39,402 nucleotides of DNA, from assembly GCA_964384905.1 (NCBI GenBank), contig CAYLND010000018.1:1-39402 (forward strand), in the 5' to 3' direction. The notes beneath the pieces were generated by a model, which worked only from the letters and a program-made list of their open reading frames with translations, was not told the DNA's origin and searched no databases. The stretch comes from Gp22-AA3 sp964384905 (GTDB lineage Bacteria > Acidobacteriota > Polarisedimenticolia > Gp22-AA2). Made by a program: the position numbers and the translations under genes. Below are positions 9,201-16,047 of this stretch, piece by piece. Position 1 is the first letter of the stretch, and each line of letters starts with the position of its first letter.

Positions 9201-9566
9201 GGAGTCGACGCCGAGACCGGTGTCTTCATGCTCTTGTACCTCGACCTGGCCTACCAGCAGGCCCGGAAAGAGGGCCGCATGAGGACTCTGATCGACCTCA
9301 AGGAAGCCATCGTCGAGGGAGCGGTCAAGCGATTGCGCCCGAAAGTCATGACGGTCGCCGTGATGTTCATGGGACTGGTGCCGATCATGTGGTCCACCGG
9401 CACCGGATCCGACGTTATGCGCAGAATCGCGGCCCCCATGATCGGCGGGATCTTCACGTCGTTCTTGATGGAGCTCCTCGTCTACCCCGTGATCTATGAA
9501 ATCTGGAAAGGCCGCGAAGTGATCCGTGTTGCGCCCGTCGCAGATGGAGCCTCCAGCCAGGCATGA
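6273..9566 (+). CDS. cusA: Heavy-metal RND efflux pump (CusA-like)
   Basis: This 1097-residue inner-membrane proton-driven transporter of the HME-RND family is full length, with 12 membrane helices in two halves and two large periplasmic loops. Hallmarks are IPDLSDPQVIIYTEWPGRSP after helix 1, LVDAAIVVVEQ in helix 4 carrying the proton-relay Asp, and GVDAETGVF in the second half. Three methionines sit where CusA has its Cu/Ag relay: YMPITLPG (about 588), LSMVETTV (about 638) and DMITTGIRTP (about 713). That points to monovalent copper or silver rather than the divalent-metal CzcA type. It starts at GTG 6273 with GAGG upstream, and is the last gene of the pump operon before the MerR operator. 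Confidence 0.92.
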   Translation: MINAIIEWSSRNRLLVLLLAAIAVAAGVHAIGQVPLDAIPDLSDPQVIIYTEWPGRSPDLVEDQVTYPIVSSMLAAPHVSVVRGTSDYGFSYVYVIFDEGTDLYWGRSRVLEYLDKIRGKLPEGVAPTLGPDATGVGWAFEYALVDRTGRHNLAELRSFNDWYVRYWLESVSGVAEVATVGGFVKQYQVTVDPNRLLAFNIPLNRLIDVIRHTNRDVGGRVVEFTGKEYLVRGRGYLKSVADIEDLPVAADDKGTPILVRNLATVALGGDMRRGIAELNGEGETTGGIVVVRHHQNALDVIDRVKAKLEKVKPGFPEGIEVVTTYDRSDLIHRSIETLIHTLLEELVIVSLVILLFLRHLPSAAIPIVTIPVAVIIAFIPIQAMGLTSNIMSLSGIAIAIGALVDAAIVVVEQTHKKLEHWEAEGRQGDYHRVIIDAVKEVGGPSFFSLLVIAVAFIPIFALQAQEGRLFKPLAFTKNTAMAVAAVLAITLDPALRLVLTRMEPLRFRPRWLSALATRVVVSKMEPEEKTWISRALMAVYHPALLFVLRHRFMVVVTAVLLLAVTVPVFLGLGEEFMPPLNEGTILYMPITLPGISVTEAGKYLQLQDKMLKTFPEVESVFGKIGKAETSTDPAPLSMVETTVVLRPEKEWRSRAVERWYSRWMPEPLKAPLRWLWPEERRLTWEELIEEMDRVVQIPSFANAWLFPVKTRIDMITTGIRTPVGVKVLGPDLETIQTIGLAVESALQQVPGTRSAFFERVTGGYYLDFKVRAEEAARYGLSAGDVNDIVESAIGGNNITTTVEGRERYPVNVRYARDLRDDLPKLQRVLVPTPSGAQVPLEQLASIELLTGPPMIKNEEGFKAGFVYVDVTGRDLGSYVADAKKAVEAKVTVPAGYQLSWSGQYEYLLRVRQRLLVVVPLTLVIIFLLLYFNTVSMAKTLIILLAVPFSAIGAIFFLWFLGYNMSIAVWVGLIALLGVDAETGVFMLLYLDLAYQQARKEGRMRTLIDLKEAIVEGAVKRLRPKVMTVAVMFMGLVPIMWSTGTGSDVMRRIAAPMIGGIFTSFLMELLVYPVIYEIWKGREVIRVAPVADGASSQA

Positions 9567-9612
9567 GCCCACCCCGAAGCATCGTCCCCTTGGTCGAACT
9601 CCACTTTCACCC

Positions 9613-9644
9613 TTGACTCTATACTTAGGTATAGGGTGCATCAT
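9613..9644 (+). promoter_or_regulatory. MerR-type operator/promoter
   Basis: TTGACT at 9613 is followed by a dyad CTATAC-TTAG-GTATAG (9619-9634) that fills an over-long 19-20 base spacer before a poor -10 (GCATCA or CATCAT near 9638-9644). This is the classic arrangement that MerR regulators untwist on metal binding. It lies directly upstream of the MerR gene, so it should control merR and the two genes behind it. The cus genes lie upstream of it and are not obviously served by this site. Confidence 0.85.
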
Positions 9645-9662
9645 TTGGGCATGGAGAGCGAG

Positions 9663-10133
9663 ATGAACGGCGGGATGTTGCGCATCGGAGAGATCGCCAG
9701 GCAGGCGGGAGTCAACGTCCAGACGCTTCGTTACTACGAGAAACGCCGCCTCCTTCCGGTCCCGGGGCGGCGTCCATCCGGTTACCGCGAGTACCCGCCC
9801 GAGACGGTCCAGTTCATCCGGTTCATCAGGCGGGCGCAGGATCTTGGATTCACGCTCTCGGAGATCGAGGAATTGCTCGCTCTAAGGAAGCACGGTGCGC
9901 GCCGCCGCGCCAAGGTCCGCTCGGTGGCTGAAGCCAAGTTACGGGACATCAACGAAAAGATCCGGAGCCTCGAGGCTATCCGGCAGGCGCTCCTGACGCT
10001 GGTCCGATCCTGCGCCTGTCAAGGCAAGTCGCCGGAGTGCCCGATACTCGAAGCGCTCAGCGAGGAGGGCAACCTCCGGAATCTCGTCCCCCTCGGATCG
10101 GGCCGCTCAGGGAGCGTGCGTGCAGCCAGGTGA
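9663..10133 (+). CDS. MerR-family metal-responsive regulator
   Basis: This 156-residue cytoplasmic regulator has the winged-helix MerR DNA-binding domain (LRIGEIARQAGVNVQTLRYY), a linker ending in GFTLSEIEELL, a dimerisation helix and a C-terminal metal loop CACQGKSPECPI. That loop supplies the two Cys typical of MerR/CueR/ZntR. The third position in the dimer helix (Cys in MerR and ZntR, Ser in CueR) appears to be Arg here (RRRAKVRS), which argues against classic Hg(II) or Zn(II) chemistry. I prefer ATG 9663, with GGAGAG ahead and downstream of the predicted transcription start, over GTG 9636, which lies inside the promoter. The stop overlaps the next gene by 14 bases. The effector is likely Cu/Ag or Hg but unproven. 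Confidence 0.85.
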   Translation: MNGGMLRIGEIARQAGVNVQTLRYYEKRRLLPVPGRRPSGYREYPPETVQFIRFIRRAQDLGFTLSEIEELLALRKHGARRRAKVRSVAEAKLRDINEKIRSLEAIRQALLTLVRSCACQGKSPECPILEALSEEGNLRNLVPLGSGRSGSVRAAR

Positions 10134-10566
10134 CTCGAAGGCGCCGCCGAGAGCAGGCTGGCTGCGATCGCTCGCGCCCCTGCCGGGCGCCATGCTGTCG
10201 CTGCTCCCTGCGGCGAAGTGTCCCCTGTGCCTCGCAGCGTACGCGGGCGTCCTGTCGTCCCTGGGTCTCGGGTTTCTGTTCATGGATCCTTTGCAAACGC
10301 CGATCATCGCCGTTCTCCTCGTGGTCGGCCTTGTCAGCGTCGGATGGTCCTCGCGAAAGCACGGCATTATCTACCCCTTCCTGGTCGCCCTTCTCGGATC
10401 GATTGCTGTCGTCACCGGACGCCTTGCCTTCAAGGTGCCCGTCCTCTTGCACGGCGGGGTCGCGCTCCTGGTCGCGGCGGCGCTATGGAACCTGTGGCTC
10501 GAACGGCCTCGAAGAGTGCAGCTCCCTCAAATCCATGTTCCCAACAAGCAAGGAGAGAAGCCATGA
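10120..10566 (+). CDS. MerC-like small integral membrane protein
   Basis: This 148-residue protein has four predicted hydrophobic helices and a CPLC pair at the start of the first (LLPAAKCPLCLAAYAG). This resembles MerC-type inner-membrane proteins, in which vicinal Cys residues in helix 1 take up metal from the periplasmic side. It starts at GTG 10120, inside the end of merR, with GGGAG 5 bases before it, so translation is probably coupled. It overlaps the next gene by 4 bases. With a MerR regulator before it and a Cys-rich thioredoxin-like protein after it, it forms a small metal-uptake or sensing cassette. No merA reductase is present, so mercury detoxification in the classic sense is not supported. 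Confidence 0.65.
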   Translation: MQPGDSKAPPRAGWLRSLAPLPGAMLSLLPAAKCPLCLAAYAGVLSSLGLGFLFMDPLQTPIIAVLLVVGLVSVGWSSRKHGIIYPFLVALLGSIAVVTGRLAFKVPVLLHGGVALLVAAALWNLWLERPRRVQLPQIHVPNKQGEKP

Positions 10567-10826
10567 AAAAGAGAACCATCGAAGTATTCACAGCCGGTTG
10601 CCCATGCTGTGACGAAGCCGTCAAGCTCGTCCAGAGCCTCGTGTGCTCGAGTTGCGATCTGAAGATCCTCGATATGCGCAACGACAAGGCGGCGCAGGCG
10701 AAGGCGAAGCAGTACGGTGTCACGCGGGTCCCCGCGGTTGTTGTGAACGGCAAGCTGGCCGATTGTTGCAGTCAGGGGCCTGTGGATGCAAAGACTCTTC
10801 GCGCCTTGGGCGTCGGAGTAGCCTGA
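10563..10826 (+). CDS. Small thioredoxin/glutaredoxin-like protein with CPCC motif
   Basis: This 87-residue cytoplasmic protein has a thioredoxin-fold pattern: IEVFTAGCPCCDEAV (active-site CPCC, residues about 13-16), a second Cys pair CSSC, the cis-Pro segment RVPAVVVNGK, and a further CC near the C-terminus. Such small redox proteins often accompany MerR-controlled metal genes and are thought to take metal from, or reduce, a partner thiol protein. ATG 10563 has AAGGAGAG upstream and overlaps the MerC-like stop by 4 bases. Two short hairpins (10820-10836, overlapping the stop, and 10852-10869) follow, without a T-run. Confidence 0.75.
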   Translation: MKKRTIEVFTAGCPCCDEAVKLVQSLVCSSCDLKILDMRNDKAAQAKAKQYGVTRVPAVVVNGKLADCCSQGPVDAKTLRALGVGVA

Positions 10827-11030
10827 CCGGCAGGCTGACCTAGCCTAACCTCTGCCCTGCGATGGGCAGGCGAACGACAGACTGGCCCGCTGAAGCGAAC
10901 CACTGGCGCGTGCAATTGCAGGCGGTGCAAACGGACAGCATGACCACCAACTCCACGAGAACACCTACGACCGTTGCAAGCGACTGCCGGGAGCCGGTAT
11001 AGCCGAGGGCGCGTTCAGTTCAAGCTAATG

Positions 11031-11351
11031 CTACTTGTCGCCGCCCGACTTTCCTGACTCGATCCGGACTTCACTCACCGTCAGCTCCTTCCCTTCTCCT
11101 TCCAGATGCAAGACCACGCGCTGACCCACCTTCAGATCTGCGCGTGATACCGGTGCGGAGCCTTTGAAGTACTTGGTGTTGTCGGTCAGCGGCGCCGAGA
11201 CCAACTTGCCATCCTGAGTCTTGACCTCGACATGGTGCTCGTCGACGGCCTGCACGGTTCCCATGACATGGGGCTTTCCGCCGTGAGCCCAAAAGTCGCC
11301 CGCCATGAGCGCGAGGCTCCATGCGAACAGAAGGACGGTTCCCTTTCGCAT
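11031..11351 (-). CDS. Small periplasmic beta-rich protein (DUF5666-like)
   Basis: This 106-residue protein has a cleavable signal peptide (about 1-22). A compact domain follows with the pattern VMGTVQAVDEHHVEVKTQDG, NTKYF and DLKVGQRVVLHLEGEGKELTVSEVRI. This resembles the OB-like small periplasmic proteins annotated as DUF5666. The ATG at 11351 has AGGAGG 8 bases upstream. It is the last gene of the minus-strand metal operon, 22 bases after the cytochrome. Histidines near the mature N-terminus (AHGGKPHV, DEHHVE) could bind metal. Function is unknown. Confidence 0.7.
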   Translation of the reverse strand: MRKGTVLLFAWSLALMAGDFWAHGGKPHVMGTVQAVDEHHVEVKTQDGKLVSAPLTDNTKYFKGSAPVSRADLKVGQRVVLHLEGEGKELTVSEVRIESGKSGGDK

Positions 11352-11373
11352 CAGTGTTCCTCCTCATCCTAAA

Positions 11374-11982
11374 TTAGTGGTGATGTTCGTGAACTGGACT
11401 TGGGACATCTTCCCGTTCCAGAAATCGTTTCTCGGCTTCTTCCTCTCTCCATTCTTCCGGGCTCTTGGGGTTGAGGCTCTCCATCTCCTGAACCTCTGCT
11501 TCCGTAATCTTTGGAAGGTGGCGAATGAAGTGCACGAGGTGCCACGATGCGAGGTCGTCTTCCTGGGTGTCCTCGCCCCAGGCCGGCATGCCGGTGAGCC
11601 GCACTCCGTTCTTGATGATATAGAAGAGTTCCCCGTCTGAAAGGGACTGGGTCTGCGGCCCAGTCATGTCGGGTGCTTTCGGGTAGAGGTTTCGCCCGAT
11701 GGTGGTCGCGCCCCGGCCGTTGTTACCGTGGCACATTGCGCAGTGATCGGCGAAATGCGCCTTCCCCGAGGCGACAACCTCCTGGGTGAGTGGGACCGGA
11801 TTTGGCATCCCGCGCGCCGCTCGCGGCACGGCCAGCTGCCGCAGATGACGAGCGATGTAGGCCTCGACGGCTGTCGGCTCGGCCCGGGCGCTGAACCCTC
11901 GCCTCAAAAACTGGTCGACGGCCAGGACGAGAAGGAGCACGCAAACGAACCCGAGGATCGCGATCTTGGTCCTGGTTCTCAT
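11374..11982 (-). CDS. Membrane-anchored c-type cytochrome
   Basis: This 202-residue monohaem cytochrome c has an N-terminal membrane anchor (about 8-25), a haem-binding CAMCH at residues 81-85, and a likely axial Met in RLTGMPAW (about 132). The C-terminal tail ends HEHHH. The ATG overlaps the stop of the multicopper oxidase by one base, so the two are co-translated. A cytochrome joined to a multicopper oxidase suggests that electrons from metal oxidation could enter or leave the respiratory chain. The His-rich tail may bind copper. The partner and redox direction are inferred. Confidence 0.85.
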   Translation of the reverse strand: MRTRTKIAILGFVCVLLLVLAVDQFLRRGFSARAEPTAVEAYIARHLRQLAVPRAARGMPNPVPLTQEVVASGKAHFADHCAMCHGNNGRGATTIGRNLYPKAPDMTGPQTQSLSDGELFYIIKNGVRLTGMPAWGEDTQEDDLASWHLVHFIRHLPKITEAEVQEMESLNPKSPEEWREEEAEKRFLEREDVPSPVHEHHH

Positions 11983-13319
11983 CAGTTGCTATCCTTCGGG
12001 TGCTCGGACGTGTGCTCCGATGCGGGGGTTTCCTTCGACGCGGGTCCGGACGGGACTCCCTCTGCATCCTGCGGTAGGTCCACCGGCCATGGAACGGTGC
12101 CCTTGGGGTATTCGTACCAGCCGGGGTCCTCGTAACTCTTGAGGTTCTCGCGAACCTTGAGCACAGTGAACATCCCGCCCATGGCGATCGGTCCGAATTG
12201 CCCCTGCCCTCCCATCATCGGGAGGGTGTTAGGCGGACCACCCATGTGCTGAGCGTGTTGCGCGTGCTCTTCCATGCCGTTTTCGCCCATGGCCATGTAG
12301 CCGGGGATTTGAGAGCCGATCTGGCCCTCCAATCCCTCCTGGCTGACGCCGATCAAGACTGGAAAGTCGTGGCTCATGGCGTTCATCGGGTGATGGCGGA
12401 GGTGACAGTGCAGGGCCCAGTCTCCCGGCGCGTCCGCGACGAACGTAATGTCGCGCGTCTGCCCCGGAGCGACGGTCACGGTCGTCTCGGGCCACTGCGC
12501 CGAGAGCGGGATCTCTCCGCCGTCGGTGGCCGTCACCCTGAAATTGTGGCCGTGCAGATGAATGGCGTGAACATCCTGGGCGACGTTCGCAAAACGGATG
12601 CGCACCCGATCGCCTTTGCGCACGACCAGGGGATCGGTCCCGGGGAAGACGCGGCTGTTGAAGGTGAACAGGTTGAAGTCCGTCATGACGTGCGCGTTCG
12701 GCGTGGCGGAGCCGGGCTGGACGAACCATTCACTGAGAAGGATCGCAAAGTCGCGATCGACCCGCGGTTGCTCGGGCTTCTTCGGATGGATGATGAAGAA
12801 TCCCATCGTCCCGAGGCCGATCTGGATCATCTCGTCGCCGTGCGAGTGGTACATCTGCGTGCCGTGCTGGCGCAGGGTGAACTCGTACACGTAGGTCTTC
12901 CCCGGTGGAATCCCTGGCTGCGTGAGCCCCTGGACTCCGTCCATGCCGTTGGGCAGCAGCACGCCGTGCCAGTGGACCGCGGTCCCCTCGGGCAACTTGT
13001 TCGTGACGTAGAAGCGGACTCGGTCGCCTTCGATCGCCTCGATCGTGGGTCCCGGCGTCTGGCCGTTATAACACCAGGCGTTGATGACCATGCCCGGGGC
13101 GACTTCGTGCCTGCATTGGTCGATCGTCAGGTGGAAGACTTTGACTCCGCCTTCCATCTTCCATGGCAAGGTGCTGCCGTTGGGTGTGACGACAGGCGTG
13201 TAAGGCAGCGTTTGCTTCTCCGAGCGCGGAGACGAACCGTGAGCGGTTGCCGCTATCGACGGGCTCGTGCAGATCGCCAGCACCAGGATGAGAGTCAAGG
13301 TCGTGGAAACGCATCTCAT
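11982..13319 (-). CDS. Periplasmic multicopper oxidase (CopA/laccase-like)
   Basis: This 445-residue enzyme has a Sec-type signal peptide (about 1-23) and cupredoxin domains. Copper ligands are visible as HWHG (about 116-119), HSH, HLHGHNF and HCHLRHHPM (about 304-312), the four motifs that hold the type 1 and the trinuclear copper centre. The segment after the last motif is rich in Met and His (MAMGENGMEEHAQHAQHMGG, then MGGMF), as in copper-tolerance oxidases. It is on the short side for CopA and has two rather than three obvious cupredoxin halves. The start ATG has a near-perfect AAGGAGGTGATC Shine-Dalgarno and overlaps the upstream gene's stop (ATGA). It probably oxidises Cu(I) to Cu(II) in the periplasm. 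Confidence 0.88.
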   Translation of the reverse strand: MRCVSTTLTLILVLAICTSPSIAATAHGSSPRSEKQTLPYTPVVTPNGSTLPWKMEGGVKVFHLTIDQCRHEVAPGMVINAWCYNGQTPGPTIEAIEGDRVRFYVTNKLPEGTAVHWHGVLLPNGMDGVQGLTQPGIPPGKTYVYEFTLRQHGTQMYHSHGDEMIQIGLGTMGFFIIHPKKPEQPRVDRDFAILLSEWFVQPGSATPNAHVMTDFNLFTFNSRVFPGTDPLVVRKGDRVRIRFANVAQDVHAIHLHGHNFRVTATDGGEIPLSAQWPETTVTVAPGQTRDITFVADAPGDWALHCHLRHHPMNAMSHDFPVLIGVSQEGLEGQIGSQIPGYMAMGENGMEEHAQHAQHMGGPPNTLPMMGGQGQFGPIAMGGMFTVLKVRENLKSYEDPGWYEYPKGTVPWPVDLPQDAEGVPSGPASKETPASEHTSEHPKDSN

Positions 13320-14752
13320 TGCTGATCACCTCCTTGTGGACTTTCTCCCGGAGCCTGCTTCTCCCGCGATTCCCCTTCCGGCTCCACGGGAAGGACGTTC
13401 GAAGGAACGCTCGCCAGGCTCCCTCCAGCCGCTCGATCGAGCTCCGCTCGGGCGATCCAGTAGTCCCTCTGCGCGTCGATATACTCCGCCTGGGCCGTCG
13501 TTTCGCTCTGCCTCGACTGGACGAGTTGAAACGGGCTCGAGAGCATGAAGTTGTACTGCTGCAGCGTGAGGGCCACGATCCGGCTTCGCCGGGGCAGAAT
13601 CACGTCCCGGTAGTATTCGACCCGGCTCCTGGCGGCCAGCAAGCGGGTTCGGGCCGCGCGCACTTCGGAGCGGACTTCGACCGCGAGGGCCGCAAATCGC
13701 TCCTGGCTCTGTCGCAGAAGAGCCTCGGCTCGGGCCCTGGCAGCCTTGCCCCGGTTGAACAGCGGGATGGGAACTTCGATAGCCGGCCCCGTGGTATTGA
13801 GCCCCTCAGGCTCTCTCTCGAGATGCCCTCCGACAGCGTAGTCTCCGATCGCGCCCGAGCGGGCCAGCGGCAGGGCGCGTGCCGCGACTTCAACTTCCTG
13901 ACGCGCGGCCGCCAGATCCAGCCGCTGGGAGACCGCCAGGGACTCCAGCCCCTCGGGAGTCTCCTCCGCCTGCGGGAGCTGCGGAAGTTGCACCGCAATC
14001 TTCCAAACGGTGTCCGGCCCCCACAGGCCCATGAGAGTGGTCAGTCGTTCTCGCAGGCCGAGCGCTTCGGTCTCGCTGCTGGCCAGTTCCAGTTTCGCCT
14101 GCTCCAGAAGCGCTTGCTCGGTCTCGAGGCCCAAGGGCGAGATGTTGCCGGCCTCGCGCTGTCGAATGGCGAGCTCCGCGGTGGCCCGTGCCGCATCCAC
14201 GATCGTCCGACGCATGGCCGCCCTCTGTTCGGCGCCCTGGAGCGCGAAGAAGGTCGATCGGACCTGCGCGATGAGCTTCAGCACTTCGTCACCGACACGA
14301 AGCTTGGCCGCCTCGAGAGCAGCAGCCGAGAGTTGCAGGTTCCTCTTGAGGCGGAAGAGGTCGAGGAGGGGCTGCGTCAGGGTGATCTCGAAGGGCCGGT
14401 CAGGGAAACGAATCTCTCCAAAGAGCAGTGGGTTCCTGATCAATCCCGCCTGCATCAGATCCGCCCGCGCGAGCCCCAGCTCTTCGAGTGCTGCCTGGAG
14501 GCGACGGTTGTTCAGAAGGGCGACGTCCACCGCATCACGGTCGCTCAGCTCCTTTTGCAGGAGCGCGTGCAGACGCTCCTCCAGCGGAGGACCGCCGTCC
14601 GGGACCTGCTCCCAGCTCGCCTGGAATCCCGACCGGGCGCGCACGGCCTCCTGGACCTGATGGAACCCGGCGTCCCCCGGCACCGAGGCGCAGCCGGCGA
14701 TGAAGAGGCAAAGGGTGGCAAAGAAAGTCGCGCGCAGAAGCGAGCCACTCAT
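13316..14752 (-). CDS. Outer-membrane TolC-family lipoprotein
   Basis: This 478-residue outer membrane efflux protein has a lipoprotein signal (LCLFIAGC, Cys about 22), followed by two OEP repeats with long helical hairpins. It differs from the CusC-like channel of the same island in being lipidated and in sequence. It has no RND pump or adaptor of its own in the window. It may serve the CusBA pump as an alternative exit duct, or act with the multicopper oxidase operon. I chose ATG 14752, with GGAGG 7 bases ahead and overlapping the upstream stop, over ATG 14797. Confidence 0.8.
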   Translation of the reverse strand: MSGSLLRATFFATLCLFIAGCASVPGDAGFHQVQEAVRARSGFQASWEQVPDGGPPLEERLHALLQKELSDRDAVDVALLNNRRLQAALEELGLARADLMQAGLIRNPLLFGEIRFPDRPFEITLTQPLLDLFRLKRNLQLSAAALEAAKLRVGDEVLKLIAQVRSTFFALQGAEQRAAMRRTIVDAARATAELAIRQREAGNISPLGLETEQALLEQAKLELASSETEALGLRERLTTLMGLWGPDTVWKIAVQLPQLPQAEETPEGLESLAVSQRLDLAAARQEVEVAARALPLARSGAIGDYAVGGHLEREPEGLNTTGPAIEVPIPLFNRGKAARARAEALLRQSQERFAALAVEVRSEVRAARTRLLAARSRVEYYRDVILPRRSRIVALTLQQYNFMLSSPFQLVQSRQSETTAQAEYIDAQRDYWIARAELDRAAGGSLASVPSNVLPVEPEGESREKQAPGESPQGGDQQ

Positions 14753-15099
14753 TTGGCCCCCTCCTTCTTGACCAGCTTCATTCCACACTTCGGACATGTG
14801 CCTGGCTCGGGGAGTCTCACTTCCGGATGCATTGGACAGGTATAGATGGTCTGTGCGTGCGCCCCGCCTGGAGCCCCTGGAGAAGGAGACTCCATGCCAT
14901 GCATTCCGTGCTCAGGAGCGGAGGTACGGGCTGCATCCTGGGGCTCCTCGCGGAGCGTCTGTGAGGGTGGCGGGGTTGGCGCCTCCGGAACCTGCGGGCT
15001 CGCTGGATGATCGGCAGGCACCGGCGCGAGCTGAGGTGCCGTGGCGCAGGCCATCGCGAGCGCGATGGCCGGCAGAAGAACGATGAAACGCGTGAGCAT
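14749..15099 (-). CDS. Lipoprotein with heavy-metal-binding domain
   Basis: This 116-residue protein has a lipoprotein signal (LAMACAT). A Pro-rich linker and a Met/His patch (HGMHGM) follow, then a C-terminal heavy-metal-binding domain with YTCPMHPEV and GTCPKCGMKLV. This is the same module found at the N-terminus of the CusB-like adaptor here. It would hold Cu/Ag at a membrane surface in the periplasm. ATG 15099 has AGGAG 8 bases upstream; an ATG at 15114 has no site. The stop overlaps the TolC-like start by 4 bases. Confidence 0.8.
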   Translation of the reverse strand: MLTRFIVLLPAIALAMACATAPQLAPVPADHPASPQVPEAPTPPPSQTLREEPQDAARTSAPEHGMHGMESPSPGAPGGAHAQTIYTCPMHPEVRLPEPGTCPKCGMKLVKKEGAK

Positions 15100-15218
15100 G
15101 AAAGTGCTCCTCATGATCTCTTCTCAGGAGAAAGACAAAAACCCATTAGCTCGGGCGGCTCCCTGAACAGGGATTCGCGCGGGCGGCCACCAGAACGCCG
15201 GCTAGGTTCCCGAGGCGA

Positions 15219-15650
15219 TCAGATGAGAAGGGTACAGTTCAGGCTGAGGATGTCCGGGGACCGGGACGGCGGTGAGAGATCCCCTCGGGGGAGAGGTGCC
15301 TTGAAGATCGGGTCGGCAGGCTCGGCGGCCAGGATCTCCGTCAGTTCTGTCGCGATCGTTGGAGTCGCGATGACTGGGCTGGCTGTCTTGATAGCGGCGA
15401 GAACCACGCACGTGGCTCGGCAGTGTGGACACGTCGGCGGACTGGACGGACTTGATGATTTAGCGAAAGGTGCGAAGGCCGCATGGCTTGTGTGGGCGCA
15501 ATGGGACCGCGTGGTCGCGGCTTCAGGCCCCACTACTCTCTTGGAGGAAGCCAGAGCGCAAAAGCAGCCGGGATCGGCCAGAAGCGCGAAGACGAGAGTA
15601 ATGCGCGGGAGAGTTCGCAGGATCGAGACTTGGGTCAAATGACGTCCCAT
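15219..15650 (-). CDS. Small Cys/His-containing secreted protein heading the oxidase operon
   Basis: This 143-residue protein has an N-terminal hydrophobic segment (about 8-32) that includes Cys residues and may be a signal peptide. It then has SHCAHTSH and PTCPHCRATC and ends ILSLNCTLLI. I do not recognise a named family. Its last 19 residues align with those of the Cys-rich protein at 2756-3145 (shared L-x-P-P-x-R...I...L-x-C-x-x-L-I), and each protein heads one of the two facing metal operons. A periplasmic metal-binding or sensing role is an inference. The start ATG 15650 has a GAGAGG Shine-Dalgarno that lies inside an inverted repeat (see 15654-15677). Confidence 0.55.
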   Translation of the reverse strand: MGRHLTQVSILRTLPRITLVFALLADPGCFCALASSKRVVGPEAATTRSHCAHTSHAAFAPFAKSSSPSSPPTCPHCRATCVVLAAIKTASPVIATPTIATELTEILAAEPADPIFKAPLPRGDLSPPSRSPDILSLNCTLLI

Positions 15651-15653
15651 GAC

Positions 15654-15677
15654 GCCTCTCGCAACCTTAGGAGAGGC
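15654..15677 (-). promoter_or_regulatory. Inverted repeat enclosing the ribosome binding site of the oxidase operon
   Basis: GCCTCTC (15654-15660) and GAGAGGC (15671-15677) form a perfect 7-bp inverted repeat with a 10-base spacer, ending 3 bases before the start codon at 15650. On the transcript the GAGAGG Shine-Dalgarno sits in the 3' arm. A folded leader would hide it, or a repressor could bind the DNA dyad. Which of these applies cannot be told from sequence. Confidence 0.45.
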
Positions 15678-15836
15678 ATCCTACTACGCGAGACCGGGCG
15701 CGTCCAAGTGCAGGTGCCCTTGACGTCGACGATCAGGCTGCGCGGGCAACATCTGATGTCGATCAGCGCGGACAGCAAGTCGACGCAAGCGAGAAGACAC
15801 GCTTCCTGTGGAGACGCCGTGGAGACGCGGGGGACA

Positions 15837-15855
15837 GTTCCCGCGTCCAGGATCT
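15837..15855. repeat. Short direct repeat upstream of island repeat copy 3
   Basis: Exact 19-base partner of 130-148, again just left of the ssrA-like core. See the finding on shared left flanks. Confidence 0.7.
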
Positions 15856-15878
15856 AGCTATTTGTTTTCAACAAGTTA

Positions 15879-16047
15879 GGTGGTGGAGGCGGCGGGAGTC
15901 GAACCCGTTCCCGCCGTAAACGCTAACTGACTGATGGCGCGCGACTTTTCGTCAGAACTCGTTGGAAACTCGTTGCCTTGTGGTCAACTTGTTGTCCTCT
16001 GGAGTGCTCTGGAGTCCTCCCCAGTCTTGGAGATATCTTGGAGACGG
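15879..16047 (-). repeat. Island repeat copy 3: ssrA 3'-end duplicate plus shared tail
   Basis: Bases 15880-15907 are identical to 27806-27833 of ssrA. After that the sequence departs from ssrA and follows the shared tail of copies 1 and 2 to a common end at GAGACGG. This is the shortest copy, without the 10-12 base insertions of the others. On the minus strand it reads SSVSKISPRLGRTPEHSRG...SRAPSVS-stop, closely like copy 2. It marks the junction of islands II and III. Confidence 0.85.

Noticed and set aside
9613..10826. A classic mercury resistance (mer) operon
   Set aside because: There is no mercuric reductase, MerT or MerP. Only a MerR-type regulator, a MerC-like protein and a thioredoxin-like protein are present, beside Cu/Ag-type genes.
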